From positions 22,021,001 to 22,085,000 of the forward strand of contig CM053806.1 of assembly GCA_028671895.1 (NCBI GenBank): a stretch of DNA of 64,000 nucleotides, in the 5' to 3' direction. The position numbers and the translations under genes were made by a program. The stretch's first letter is position 1; each line of letters begins with the position of its first letter. The notes beneath the pieces are model-generated. The model saw only the letters and a program-made list of their open reading frames with translations. It made no database searches and was not told the DNA's origin. Source of the stretch: Oenanthe sinensis. Lineage: Eukaryota; Streptophyta; Magnoliopsida; Apiales; Apiaceae. Below, piece by piece: positions 26,097 through 37,330 of this stretch.

Positions 26097-28415
26097 GGAA
26101 ATCTAGAAATTAAATTCATGTATATATCGGAAGTAGCAGACCATTGGCTACTGTTGGTTAATTTACCTTTCACTTGGTCTCTTCGGTATTTTAGTAAAGT
26201 AGTATGCCTTAAGATATGTTTAAGTTATGCCAATGTAAGTCTGTGCAATTTTCACCGAGTTCACTCGCTTTCAATGTGCATTCTAACTATCTTTTACATT
26301 CTCTTTCATTAGTTTGCATTCAGATGAGTGGTTAGATATAGAGAGAATGTGATACATACCAAAGGGCTTCAAAGCCAACATTTAAGATATTTTTTATGCG
26401 CTTAGGTTGTCCAAGTTCTTGTTTTTATAAGTGTGTATATGAGTATATGATAGCTTTTTGCTTTAGCATTTATCTCTTATGGTGATACGTCAGTATCATA
26501 ATACCTATGCTTATCATAGCTGCTGTTAGTTTGCTGCTGATTAGCTAATATCTGGTCCACTGGGTAAATCACTGCAAAGACTAACAAGTCTTTTAATATA
26601 TTGCTCAGTTTCGTAGTAATCTTAGGTGTTCTTGTATCTTAATTTTTGTGAGTGTGCAGATTATATGTATACAAGTTTGTGTAAAACTGGGATTACTTCT
26701 TTTTGCTACAGCTACTTGTTGATCAAATCGTCATTTAAATTTACGTTTTGCATAAGTACATTTAAGAGATCAAGACAGATCTCTACTTGTTTCTTCTTAC
26801 CTTGTTCACTTTGTTTTTTCTTTTTTAATGTTTAATCTTATACTTGAATGCATTATTTCAAACAGCGACAGCACAATACAGTATTCCTGTGTGGTTTGAA
26901 CCTGTATCAGTAACAAAATCCAAAAGATTCACTTCAGTTGCCAAGTATGTGAGTTCTATACTTTCTTTATTAGATGCAATCTGATTTTGAGAGGCATGAT
27001 CAATTTATCTACTTACAAAATCATAATATTTATGGTTGACTATAGTCTATAGAGCTTTTTTGTCTGTCATATACTTGAAGAATCAAGTTTTGTATATAAT
27101 GGAATGGAAGGTCAATCCCTTTAAGGACACACTAATTAGCAAATGTAATGTCAATCTTATGTGCACAATCATAAAGCTTCTTATTAAACATTTATTACTT
27201 AAACTTATTTGTATAGGGCTTTTTATCAAACATTTTTTCTCATACAGATAACTTTTGCTTCGCCTAATGAAGATGAACTTATTGCTATGGCAAATGCTGT
27301 CTGCAGTGGTAGTGTATTTCATCCAGTCAAAATAGATAACCATGAAATTAAGTATTCACCAGAATCACTGTTCCGAATGCTTGAACCAGCAATCTCAGTT
27401 GTGCTAGACAGTGGTATCAGAGTACTTGTTGTGACTCTTGGATCTTATGGGGTACTATTATGTTCTCGAGGCATATCTGGCTTTAAGAAAATTGGCGAAT
27501 TCAAAAGAAACAAATCTAGTGACTTCAGCCAACAGTTATACAAAATTGTCAATTCCCTTTGTACTCCAGATAGATTATTCAATGGTTCCAAAAATGATAA
27601 AAGCAATAATCTCTTTGCCATGCACTATCCTGCAATCTCTGCATCTGTTGTGAGGCTTACCGGTGCTGGGGATTGCTTAGTTGGTGGGACCTTAGCTTCT
27701 ATTTGTGCAGGTTTAGATGCTATGCAAAGCGTTGCAGTCGGTATTGCAGCAGCAAAAGCCGCAGTTGAAGCAGAGTCCAATGTGCCTGTGGTGTTTAACT
27801 TGGATAGCATTGCAGGTACTTGACATCTCTCATAGGAAGCTAATTTATAATTTAATCCATTTATACCTTAATTCAGACTATGGCAGTGTGGAAAGAAAAT
27901 ATATGCAATAATTACACTTTCTTGAAAGAGAACAGAAAAAGTTTGACCTTGTAAAGGCCCATTGCCCCACCACCTGTTTAAAAGCCCCGTCTTATGCGAA
28001 TTGACCATTGCATAGTTATAAAAAAATCTTACAGTCTTACTGATACTCCTGGTTTTCTGGTACTGGTTTTATCTGCTTAACAATTCTCTTGATATAAGTT
28101 CTATATGCTTTAATATTATTTTAAACTGAATTCTCAGCTTATCAATGGGCTTAATGATATTATTAATTGCCATGAAATGAACTGAAAATTGTTGACAAAA
28201 GCTAGGCGAATTTATATAAAGATTCAAGTACTGCCGTGAAATGAGAGCATATAGTAAATAACTCCCAGATTATTATTCTTGCAAACAAAAATAGCTGTTA
28301 TGTTTTCTAAATAATTCCGTACGCTGCGTTTAATGTGATTGCTTCAATTTTTCCAGATGATGCTAGGTCCGTCTACTTTGGTGCTAAAGCTGTTTTCTTC
28401 AAATCAATGTTGTGA

Positions 28416-29387
28416 ACCACGTCAAGAACTATTCTAAATGATTACTAAATATGAAGTTTATTCAGATAGTGCTAGTTTGGCGGTTTCCCTTTCGACTTCA
28501 CTTTATCCAGTTTTCTTTGTTGTGACATCCTTGGTAATTTCACTCGAGTGATTTGTTGACTTGTTGTACGGAAAAATATTCACAGGAACTTAGCTTGTGT
28601 GTAATAGTTACCAGAACTTATAGGGGGTGTTGTTGAGTCCCGTATTGAGGCAGCCAGCCTGCCAGTGTTTCTACTCACCTAGACCCTATATTTCGTTCCT
28701 ACTTTATACTGGAGTTAAGTCGAGACATAAATTTACAGAGCTTTAGCCTGTTGGCAAAGTATACAAACTCATATACAAGAGCTGCTGTCACAGAATGTTG
28801 CGGACCAAGTAGATATAAAGGCAGTAGAAAAGGTGGGTTGAGGTCTTCAGCAGTTGAGCTAGCGATTATAGCTTTGGCTATATGAGGGGGAAGTAGTTCA
28901 AGGCTTTAGACCAATATCGATCCTTTTCATTAGATGTTTTCAGGTCACCTGGATAATTTTTGCATCTAAGCTTTGATATTTTGTTTATGATTATGTTTAT
29001 GTTTTTTTTTCAAGATTTCTTTCGTTCGTAAAACCAGAAGTTCATTATTTTGTAACCAACTCCGGCATTGTTGCATCTCCTTAGAGGTGTAATATGAAGG
29101 TGGTTGGGGGCATAGTGTTGATTATATTTCGGCTCAATGCAAGGGCAGAAAATGCTAACTGTTCGGAACTTTGCTACGGAATAGATGTAGTTAACTCTTG
29201 AAGGGCCTCTACTAGAATAAGTTGGCTCAAAATATCACGATTTGACAAGAAGTTCTTATGCTTTTTCAAGGGCCAAAATACTAAAATGGATTTCGAGAAT
29301 TGCGGTTTGATATGTATTAAGCATAACTCTATTTGTCAATAATGAAATAAACGCACTTGCATATATTAAAACTTATCCAACGCATGG
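28416..29387 (+). other. 3' flank of the kinase pseudogene
   Basis: Intergenic. The first part would be the old 3' UTR. No coding signal, repeat or element boundary could be supported. Confidence 0.3.
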
Positions 29388-29641
29388 TTACAAGTAATAA
29401 AATCGGGGCAATATCGTACCACTACCTAATACATTATTCACAGATCTATAAACAAAAATTACTAATACTTCCTCTTCCTTAAGGTGTTTAAGTAATTCGT
29501 TACAATTCTCTACTAACATATCAAAATAAGATTTTCCTTTAGGTCCATGAATTGCATCCACTAACAATTTAGCATCAGGCTCAAACACACATTTACGAGT
29601 TCTCGAGTCCTTTATCCATGACAATGCCTCTCAGGCTCCCG
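29388..29641 (-). mobile_element. LINE RNase H-like (RVT_3) fragment
   Basis: On the minus strand EALSWIKDSRTRKCVFEPDA, then KLLVDAIHGPKGKSYFD and ..VLVIFVYRSVNNV match the middle and end of the plant RVT_3 RNase H domain found in LINEs and their relics. It is open for 78 codons but lacks the start of the domain and the element's other parts. Confidence 0.6.
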
Positions 29642-29801
29642 ACTTTGACTTCTGCTTCCCTAGCATGCATTGTTCCCCCATTTTTTTGGTTGAAGAGTGG
29701 ATCACAGATCCCTATTTTTTGGCATAGTTTTTGCCTTCGTGTCCCTCGTTAATTGTGAGAATATTGCGGGATGACAGAGAGTCGAACTTGTGACCTCTAC
29801 C

Positions 29802-29910
29802 AACTTGAGCTCTGATACAATATTAAGTAATCAAACTTGAGCTCTGATACAATATTAAGTAATCAGTTCATCTAAAACCTTAAGGTGTTAGAGAGAGACT
29901 CAAATTAATC
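29802..29910 (+). repeat. Dispersed repeat with 32-bp tandem duplication
   Basis: AACTTGAGCTCTGATACAAT and 12 further bases occur twice in tandem (29802-29833 and 29834-29865). They are followed by CATCTAAAACCTTAAGGTGTTAG, a wording also present in reverse at 33582-33660 and 33762-33838. Such GCTCTGATACCATGTTAAG-like sequences are common plant dispersed repeats; the element type is not settled. Confidence 0.55.
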
Positions 29911-30246
29911 TTATATTATTCTTTAACTATATTGCTTCGAGTTCGAACGAACTGACCTCTGTCATCTCGTACCACACACACCTCTGTTAATTATTTTAGG
30001 ATCACACGTTTATTCAAAAAATAGGCACACAATATTAAATTAAATTAAAAATTCTCAAAATATCACATTCACTTAAAATGTGATATTCAGGCCCATTATT
30101 CCAAAAGGGATTTGTTATAAGAGACACAGATCCTTAATTTTCAGAAAAAATTTAAAAATAAATACTTATATTCAGAAAAAAGAATATAAATACGTAATTT
30201 TTTTAAAAACAAGTATTTATTTCTATAAAATAAGAGGAAATAAAAC

Positions 30247-30249
<3 letters not shown>

Positions 30250-30331
<82 letters not shown>
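30250..30331. repeat. (AT)n microsatellite, about 41 units
   Basis: An uninterrupted TA dinucleotide run of about 82 bp, roughly 280 bp upstream of the PPR start codon. It is self-complementary and likely polymorphic. Confidence 0.97.
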
Positions 30332-30334
<3 letters not shown>

Positions 30335-30607
30335 ATTAGTTGGATTTTAGGTAAAATATCCCTACGTAGTGTATTAATAAGTAATTATATTTTGATTTGA
30401 TCAAGTTTTCGAATATGTTTGAATTTTTCATGGTTATAATAGATTATTAATTTACCTGTTCAAAATAATTACATAATCAAAAACTCATTTTTGTTAATTT
30501 TTTTCCGCAGACTAGACTATTAATAGTAAGCAACTAAGCATATAAACTACAGTCTCAGAGTTTGTGTATGTCTATGTATATATATATATATATGACTATT
30601 GACTACC

Positions 30608-32638
30608 ATGTTAAAAGGGTCCCAGGGGATTGTGGGCCATGCCCGCGCCATAAAAGCTGGTTTAACCTCAACAGTCTTTACTTGTAATCAGCTTATTCAC
30701 TTGTATGCCAAGCATGGTCTCATTCAAGACTCCCATAAGGTGTTTGATGAAATGCCTCAACGAAATGTGTTTACTTGGAATGCTATTATCTCTGCTTACA
30801 TTAAAACTCACAACTTTGCTGAAGCTGAATCTTTATTCAAAACTGCCCCTGTTAAAGACTCTGTCACTTACAATACTATGTTTTCGGGTTATGTGAATTG
30901 TGATGGATACGAGGGGCAGGCGTTGAAGTTGTTTCTTGAAATGCAGGTAGTAGGAGATGAAGCTGTGATTGATGAATTTACATTAACTGCAATGCTTAAT
31001 CTTACTGCTAAGTTATGTAATGTGTGTTATGGTAGGCAGTTGCATTGTCGAATGTTGAAAACTGGTAATGATTTTAGTGGTTTTGCTACGAGTGCGTTGA
31101 TTGACATGTATTCGAAATGTGAGTGTTTTCAGGAAGTGCGTCGAGTGTTTGAGGGGTGTTTTGGTGGTGATGGTGGTTGTGTTGATTTGGTGACGAAGAA
31201 TGCAATGGTTGCTGCTTGTTGTAGGGAAGGTGAGTTGGAGATGGCGTGTGATCTTTTTTGGAGTGAAGTGGGGTTGGCTGATATGGTTTCTTGGAACACG
31301 TTAATCTCGGGGTATACTCAAAATGGGCATGATAAGGAGGCAATTGAGTTGTTTCGTTGCATGGCTGAGGAAGGATTTAGGTGGAATGACCACACTATTG
31401 TTGGTGTTTTGAGTGCTTGCTCCGGGTTAAAGAATTTGAAGCTCGGGAAGGAAGTCCATGCTAGGGTTCTGAAAGCAAAAATGAATTACAATCCTTTTGT
31501 GAGTAGTGGTGTTGTAGATGTTTATTGCAAGTGTGGTAATATGAAGTATGCTGAATCAGTTTATTCATTGACTGGGTTTGAGAACACATTTTCAATCACT
31601 TCGATGATAGTTGGATATTCTTTGCGAGGTAACATGGTAGATGCGAAAAGGCTTTTTGATTCGTTGACTGAAAGGAATTCTGTTGTTTGGACTGCTGTGT
31701 TCTCTGGTTATGTGAAATCCCAGCAATGCGATGAGGTTTTTGAGCTTTTCAACGAGTTCAAAGTGAAGGAAGCAACACTGCCAGATCCTCTTATTCTCAT
31801 GAGTATGCTGGGCTCTTGTGCAGTAAAAGCAATTGTGGATCCTGGAAAGCAAATTCACGCTTATTTATATAGAATGGGAATGGAAATGGATGCAAAGATG
31901 TTAAGCGCGATAATTGATATGTACTCTAAATGTGGAAATATAACATATGCACAGAATATATTTCGAAAAATTAGTGCCAGGGATACAGTCCTTTATAATG
32001 TGATGATAGCTGGCTATGCTCACCATGGGTTTGAACACCAGGCTCTTAGCCATTTTGAGGAAATGAAGGAGAGGGGAGTCGTGCCGGATGCAGGCACCTT
32101 CATTGCTATCCTATCAGCATGTCGTCATTGTGGAATAGTAGAACTGGGTGAATTGTACTTCACCTCCATGACAGAAGATTATGCTATACCACCTGAAATT
32201 GATCATTATGCATGCCTGATTGATTTGTATGGAAGAGCTAACCAACTGGAGAAAGCTGTGACCTTAATGAGAGAGATGCCTGTTGAACCAGATGCTGTTA
32301 TACTGGGGACCTTCCTAAATGCTTGCAAGATGAACAGGAATCTAGAACTTGCAAGAGAAACAGAAGAAAAGCTATTGAAAACCGAACAAGGTAACGGAGC
32401 AAGATATGTGCAGTTGGCTAATTTTTACGCCTCTGAAGGAAAATGGGACGAAATGGGAAGGATAAGGAAAAAGATGAGAGGAAACGAAGTGAAGAAGTTT
32501 GCTGGTTGCAGTTGGGCGCATGTTGGGAATAAAGTTCATATCTTCACGTCTGGTGATAAGTTGCATTCAAAAACAGGGGCGATATATGATGTTTTAGATA
32601 GTTTAAATCCAAAACTTATAGACGGGGGGATGCATTGA
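30608..32638 (+). CDS. E-class pentatricopeptide repeat protein, At3g18840-like
   Basis: Intronless, about 676 codons, complete. I start at ATG 30608 (MLKGSQGIVGHARAIKAG), matching the start of Arabidopsis At3g18840 (PCMP-E92, about 680 residues); the frame is open slightly further upstream but without an ATG. The body is a run of PPR motifs in P-L-S style, for example NVFTWNAIISAYIKTHNFAE, DMVSWNTLISGYTQNGHDKE and DTVLYNVMIAGYAHHGFEHQ. It ends in an E domain (GARYVQLANFYASEGKWDEM and onward to GCSWAHVGNKVHIFTSGD) and has no DYW domain. E-class PPRs bind single-stranded RNA and mostly guide C-to-U editing in mitochondria or chloroplasts, with a DYW protein supplied in trans. I see no clear targeting peptide at this start. 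It is the only apparently intact complete gene in the window. Confidence 0.93.
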   Translation: MLKGSQGIVGHARAIKAGLTSTVFTCNQLIHLYAKHGLIQDSHKVFDEMPQRNVFTWNAIISAYIKTHNFAEAESLFKTAPVKDSVTYNTMFSGYVNCDGYEGQALKLFLEMQVVGDEAVIDEFTLTAMLNLTAKLCNVCYGRQLHCRMLKTGNDFSGFATSALIDMYSKCECFQEVRRVFEGCFGGDGGCVDLVTKNAMVAACCREGELEMACDLFWSEVGLADMVSWNTLISGYTQNGHDKEAIELFRCMAEEGFRWNDHTIVGVLSACSGLKNLKLGKEVHARVLKAKMNYNPFVSSGVVDVYCKCGNMKYAESVYSLTGFENTFSITSMIVGYSLRGNMVDAKRLFDSLTERNSVVWTAVFSGYVKSQQCDEVFELFNEFKVKEATLPDPLILMSMLGSCAVKAIVDPGKQIHAYLYRMGMEMDAKMLSAIIDMYSKCGNITYAQNIFRKISARDTVLYNVMIAGYAHHGFEHQALSHFEEMKERGVVPDAGTFIAILSACRHCGIVELGELYFTSMTEDYAIPPEIDHYACLIDLYGRANQLEKAVTLMREMPVEPDAVILGTFLNACKMNRNLELARETEEKLLKTEQGNGARYVQLANFYASEGKWDEMGRIRKKMRGNEVKKFAGCSWAHVGNKVHIFTSGDKLHSKTGAIYDVLDSLNPKLIDGGMH

Positions 32639-32898
32639 GTGCAGATGAAACTGTCAGCTGGAAATTTTATTCTCTAAACGTCGTCAACAAGTAATGAGAA
32701 TACCTTACTTGGGGTATCATGATATGTAATTAATACATGGTTTCTGCATCATGAAATGAATGATTTATTTAAATTCAAAGAACTCTTTTTGGGACCATTG
32801 TTATTCTTTTCACCATCAGTACTGCAGGTACGCATGATGCATACAGCTTGTATTTGAATATAGCTTTTTCCCTTGTGTTTATTGCTTCTTACTGGATA

Positions 32899-33150
32899 TT
32901 TTTTTTTTGACGAACAAATAGCAGTTTTCATTAAATAGAACAGAACACAGTCGAGACAAACCCCCAACTGCCGATACAACCAGATTGGAAAACAAATAAC
33001 ATATTAAAAACAATTAGCTGATTTGTTTTCTGATCGTTTAACACATAGAATTTAAAAATTCTTGAAACTAAAAACGAAATTGAAGGCATCCCAAATCGCA
33101 CCAACATCCCTGAAAGCAGCAACATCGCAATTGACCTTATCATATAAAAA
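32899..33150 (-). mobile_element. 3' end of a LINE or retroposed sequence (minus strand)
   Basis: A T-run at about 32900 followed by GACGAACAAATAGCAG and TTTTCATTAAATAGAA reads on the minus strand as an AT-rich 3' UTR ending in a poly(A) tail. This is typical of plant LINE 3' ends. The 5' limit is unclear and no RT coding was seen. Confidence 0.45.
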
Positions 33151-33572
33151 TTTTGTTAGCCCAGTGTTCAGAAACTCCAATTGCATAAACTGAGTTGGGA
33201 GGAGCGGCACCACATCTATCTACATGCTATCTATATGTCGAATGCCAGCTATAGACATGCCGAAAGTGGAAACTTCCCAATGATGAACCATCTTTGGTTG
33301 TGAAAGATGAGCTCTTGCAATAATCACCACCGCCCCAGCTTCGATGCGGGCTTTCCGGATCCCAAAAAACATCAACAAAATCATTCTCAAAAGATCCACC
33401 GAATATACCTAAACATAACTAAACAAAAACATAACAGAACACCCCCAAAAGGAGAGACAAACAAACACCCCAAAAGGAGAGACACACAAACACCCAAAAA
33501 ATTGGGTCAAAGTTTCTTTGAATATAGCTCCTATTCTATTTCATGCTTAACCATGGAATATAAGTGTTGAAT
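33151..33572. other. Unassigned, possibly 5' continuation of the retroposed block
   Basis: Contains two close CCCCAAAAGGAGAGACA-type repeats near 33450-33490 and C-rich sequence unlike its surroundings. No gene is supported. Confidence 0.3.
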
Positions 33573-33581
33573 ATAGTATAG

Positions 33582-33838
33582 GATCCAGTTAAGGTCTCCT
33601 TTTAACACCTTAAGGGTTTAGGAGATTTAATTACTTAACATAGTATTATAGCTCGGTTTCCACCCTCAATTGTTCAATTTTAGTCGTTTGTTTGTTTGTT
33701 CTGTTTGCTGTTGGTATAGTATTTGTCTGATTGTCCACGCATACGAGTGAGAGCGAGTTTTGAATATAGTATATGATCCCATTAAAGCCTCCTTCTAACA
33801 CTTTAAGGTTTTGGGAGAGTTGGTTACTCAACAATAAG
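33582..33838 (-). repeat. Two inverted copies of the 29.8-kb dispersed repeat
   Basis: 33582-33660 and 33762-33838 share GAATATAGTATA(G/T)GATCC, TAACAC(C/T)TTAAGG and a TTACT(T/C)AACA block. Read on the minus strand these match the repeat at 29802-29910. The copies are about 180 bp apart, so they might be the two ends of one very small element. Confidence 0.5.
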
Positions 33839-34276
33839 GACATCAATCTTCCATTCACTGTTAATTATGTAGAGTTTATATTCTATTCTTCCAGTTTGTT
33901 TGCTAACTTGTATGGGCGGTTTGTCCTTGCAGGTTTGTCATTTGAGGAATCCAATATGTATCAAAGAAAAGACATATATATCCCTTGGGATTTCGTCAGA
34001 CAATTAAAAAGTGATACATAATCTCAGTTTTCACTTGAGATAATGTCTAGAGTTTGCTGCGGCAAAAAGGTCAGGCTGTAGCCACTGTTTTGCTAATGGA
34101 AATTTATCTTCTTCAGACGAGGAAAAAGTCAAGGAGTTAACTTCAAAAGTATGATTAATAGGAGCCCTGAAACTGGAAATTCAAAAAACTCAAGAATAAG
34201 TAGTTATCCCCTGATAGAAACAAGATTCTTTAGATTTGCTGAGACACTTGGTAGTTTATAAGATTTGCTGATGGTG

Positions 34277-34372
34277 CCCTATCGGGTGAACCTAGCCTAG
34301 TGGCTAGTGCTGGTCTCATAATGTTGTTCAAGCTTTCAGGTTTTAATTATTTCGGCACAATATTGATTTAGC
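34277..34372 (+). repeat. Possible tRNA-derived SINE fragment
   Basis: AACCTAGCCTAGTGGCTAG resembles a Pol III A box. A degenerate B-box-like TTTCAGGTTTTAATTATT lies about 45 bp on. There is no clear poly(A) or target duplication. Confidence 0.35.
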
Positions 34373-35326
34373 TATATCAAACATCTGGAGTGCCTTCAAT
34401 TGCAGGAGTTTCTGCTATTCTTGTCTATTTATCCAATGTGGGGTCAAGGTTTGTGAAGCGGAAGATTGTTGGAATTATCGAAAGGTATGTATGTTAAAGC
34501 GAAATTGTGATACTTAGCCAAAAAACAAATAGAAAGAAAAAGAAAAAGTGTATGTTAAAGCAAATGAACATTAGAATTGTGGTGTTACTTGTGTAAGATA
34601 TTGACCATAACTATACTTTACTTGAGTTAGCTCCTTAACACTTCGTGATATCAGTCAAGATTTGTATCAAATTAAATGGATCAAATTCCATGACAAATTC
34701 AGGAGGCAAATCCCTCGGACCACTTCTGTGGTATGTTTCTATAAAATGTCTGTCTGGTTTGAATTCATCCATCTTCATTATCTGGCCTAGCTGCCCATCG
34801 CGTACTTTTTGCTGTTAACAGCCCTTCGTCATACACATTGTATTGATCATCTGTTGCAAAGCCCGACTCCTTTTCCTTCCTGATTGAAGAGCCTTCTATC
34901 ATATATCATACCTTTTTTCCTCCCTCCTGCAGCGCGAAACCTTTTCATGGATATCACTGTATGTGTATTTAGTAATTTACGGATAAAGGACATAAATACC
35001 GTTTTTTATAAACAGTTGAGGAGAATACCAGTTTTGAAGAAAGGGGCCAATTATACTAGCGAGATGCACATTTTAAAAATGGGTACAACTAATGCGTATC
35101 AGGGTTGCATGTCTCAATACATCACATCACCAAAACACCTCATTGATATCTTTTCTCATCAAGTCTTAGTATTTCATATGTGCTGCTAAGTAATTGAATA
35201 TGTTTTGAAGCAGTTGGTAAAATTGACTCCTCCAAACTCACATATAAATAAAGAACAAACGAGTCATCGAGGAATGATATCAGATCAGTTAGATGAATGT
35301 GGATACACTATGTCTGTTTTATAATG
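34373..35326. other. Intergenic, nothing recognised
   Basis: Short open stretches (for example 34884-35189) have no family resemblance or splice support. I see no gene here. Confidence 0.3.
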
Positions 35327-35790
35327 TTAGAGTATCTTCAACGGGGATGCCAACTAAAGTGGCCAAAAGTGACAACTCATTCATAATATTTTTAGTTTAT
35401 TTTCTCTCTCTTAAATAGTATTTTTGACAACTTGTATATGAAAATGTGCTGCAATGTGGCACATTTAATTGCCAAATATTTAGGTACTATATTTGTACAA
35501 TATAGCTTTTTTATATAAACACAAATAAAATACATTTAATTGATTTAGGCCAAATATCATTTTTATAAAATATAATAATTATAATATAATTGATGAACGT
35601 ATCAAATTAGCAAACAAATTTTGATCAATTCATAATTAATAATATAGCATTGGTTGAACGTATCAAATTAGAAAACAAATTTCCATAATTCATAATTGTA
35701 ATTTTTTGTTCCTTTTTGTGTCAAAATTTTGGACCATAATTTTTTTGTTTGGCAATTGGATTGGCTTCTGTGACATGGACTAGTAATAAT
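35327..35790. mobile_element. MITE-like AT-rich element with internal ~60-bp duplication
   Basis: The left end TTAGAGTATCTTCAACGGGG resembles the TTAGAGCATCTCCAATGGG terminus of common PIF/Harbinger-type MITEs. Inside, GAACGTATCAAATTAGCAAA and GAACGTATCAAATTAGAAAA begin two tandem units (about 35595 and 35655). A matching right end was not found. Confidence 0.35.
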
Positions 35791-36262
35791 TGTAATTACA
35801 GTACTAATTAGAAGGGGTTCTGTAATACCCTGTAATATATTTTTATTATTTTTTTTCTTTTTAGAATTTTCTTTTTATTAATTGTTTTAAGTTAGAAAAA
35901 GAAATTATTTTTTATATACTTGAATTTGGATAAGTATCGTAACCAATTTTAACGTGGGCTAATGAATAACTGCTACTCCATAATTTTCTTATCAAAATTC
36001 TCTACTAATTAGGATTGAAATATTATCAATATAGATTATAGTTTTTTTTATAAAAATGCGTTCATGTATTTAACGAGAGAAAGAGTTGTGAGAGATTAAA
36101 AACAAAAGAAAGAGGGCGATTTGAGTCGAAGCAGGAGAGAGGGAGCAAGCTCACTTCGTATCAAGAATTTAGGTATGTTCTTATGTTAACGATATTCATA
36201 ATATGTAATTAGATACGACTACACTAGTGCACTAACAGTTTAGAATAAATATGTACACTTAA
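35791..36262. other. AT-rich spacer ahead of the movement-protein-like ORF
   Basis: No gene. A purine-rich stretch (36080-36150, GAGAGAAAGAG-type) could be leader sequence of the following element, but no promoter is clear. Confidence 0.3.
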
Positions 36263-36700
36263 GTGATAGATGATATTGACCAGAAGTTATCTACTAAAGA
36301 AGCCAAGAAATATAGAAATATATATTTTGGAGGAGTAGAATTTACAATAAAAATATATTTTCAAAGAAATATAGATACACCTATACAGATATATATATTA
36401 GATGACAGGATATTAGGGAATATACAAGATACATTAATATCAGTAATAAAAGAAAATTTAATCTATCAAAAACTAAAATTTACAGTACAACCAGATTTTA
36501 GTATATCACTAAAAGATGAACATAAAGAATTAGCTTTAACCCTATATTATAAATTAGATGGAATACAAATGCCACCTGGAAGTAAAGTTATTAGTATTGA
36601 AACAAAAATGATATATGTACTAACAGGAAATCATCATGTAACTAAACAAAATGAATCAAATATTTTAGTACAAAAAATATATCACATTCTAGACGACTAG
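36263..36700 (+). pseudogene. Movement-protein-like ORF, probable endogenous caulimovirid remnant
   Basis: About 145 open codons with no ATG at the 5' end, so the start is lost or lies upstream. YFGGVEFTIKIYF, then DTPIQIYILDDRI, then a YQKLKFTVQPDFSISLKD stretch and finally IYVLTGNHHVT follow the order of conserved segments in caulimovirid (30K-type) movement proteins, which enlarge plasmodesmata in the viruses. Codons are extremely AT-rich, unlike the neighbouring retroelements. No capsid, protease or RT of that family is adjacent. It is best read as an old broken viral copy; the assignment is from memory of the family and not searched. Confidence 0.5.
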
Positions 36701-36721
36701 CAGATCTTAATCTACACACAC

Positions 36722-37330
36722 ATGAATGGCACATTCAGAATCTCATTAGAGTTCTTTAGACAAAGATCGTTATCAGTGGTATGGACCCTGTTAGACAAGG
36801 TCAAAAGGAGTTCAGAAAAAAATGAGTTTCTCAGAGATAGACTCAGAGACTTCGCAAGAGCTGTTAGTCCTCAAATAATATATGATCCTCATGAGGTAAG
36901 ATTTTACTCTAACAAGTTTTATCAGATCATAAAACTAGATGATGAGTCATTGAAGGACTATACGGATTGAAGGACTATACGGTTAAGTATATGATTGAAG
37001 TTGAGAAGATGCTGAGGTCTAAAGGGTTCAGATCCCAAGCCAAGCTAGATGCTGCACAGAATATTAGAAGCTACTACATATCCAAAAAGATTCCTTCTTA
37101 CATCAGGCAAATGAAGAAGATAGATTCAACTCATCCATTTGATGTAGAAGAAGAAGAAGTAGATCCTTTTGAGCAGGAAGTGATGTTTCAGTTAGCAAAG
37201 GCTGAATAGAGAAGGTTGTATGGAGAATCCACTACAACAGAACAATCAGAATCTAAAGAGGTACCAAGGACACCAGTATATAAAGGTTCAAACCTAGAAG
37301 AAGGTGAAGTTAATACGTCTAAAGACTTAG
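36722..37330 (+). pseudogene. Unrecognised ORF broken by a 17-bp tandem duplication
   Basis: Two overlapping reading frames (36722-36970 and 36967-37209) read as one protein interrupted where a 17-bp unit (36949-36965) is repeated at 36966-36982, shifting the frame. Charged, helical residues (for example RDRLRDFARAVSPQ, then an acidic EEEEVDPFEQEV) and a stop at 37207 are followed by an open acidic/Ser-rich tail (about 37210-37340). I do not recognise the family. It lies 22 bp after the movement-protein-like ORF and may be the next gene of the same element. Confidence 0.4.

Larger units (their letters stand above)
17546..28415 (+). pseudogene. Pseudouridine kinase-like (pfkB family) gene, missing internal exon(s) and split by nested transposons
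   Basis: Plant homologues phosphorylate pseudouridine in RNA-nucleoside salvage. Exon 1 is 17546-17650 (ATG start; VIIGGMVLDI and TTTPGK are the family's N terminus, with HATPSI-type residues between them apparently deleted). Then come 26866-26948 (IPVWFEPVSVTKSK..SVAKY), 27248-27815 (SPNEDELIAMANAV early, GAGDCLVGGTLAS late = pfkB signature 2 with the catalytic Asp) and 28357-28415 (GAKAVFFKSML-stop). Splice phases of the last three agree and they are open. About 130 codons between exon 1 and 26866, including the GG-ARN substrate-binding motif, are not found; that interval holds a LINE piece and a 7975-bp Copia element. Without the N-terminal half a pfkB fold cannot form, so I call a pseudogene. 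A misassembly, or another intact copy elsewhere, is possible. Confidence 0.8.

Noticed and set aside
26094..26312. ORF as the missing kinase exon
   Set aside because: Its reading contains none of the expected pfkB core (GG-ARN motif) and lacks splice borders in phase with the flanking exons.
30080..30400. ORF through the (AT) tract
   Set aside because: The Tyr-Ile repeat is simply the translated microsatellite.
31086..31343. Minus-strand Pro/His-rich ORF
   Set aside because: Antisense shadow of the PPR coding sequence.
34884..35189. 101-codon ORF as a gene
   Set aside because: No family resemblance, no promoter, and non-ATG or weak start options; likely chance.
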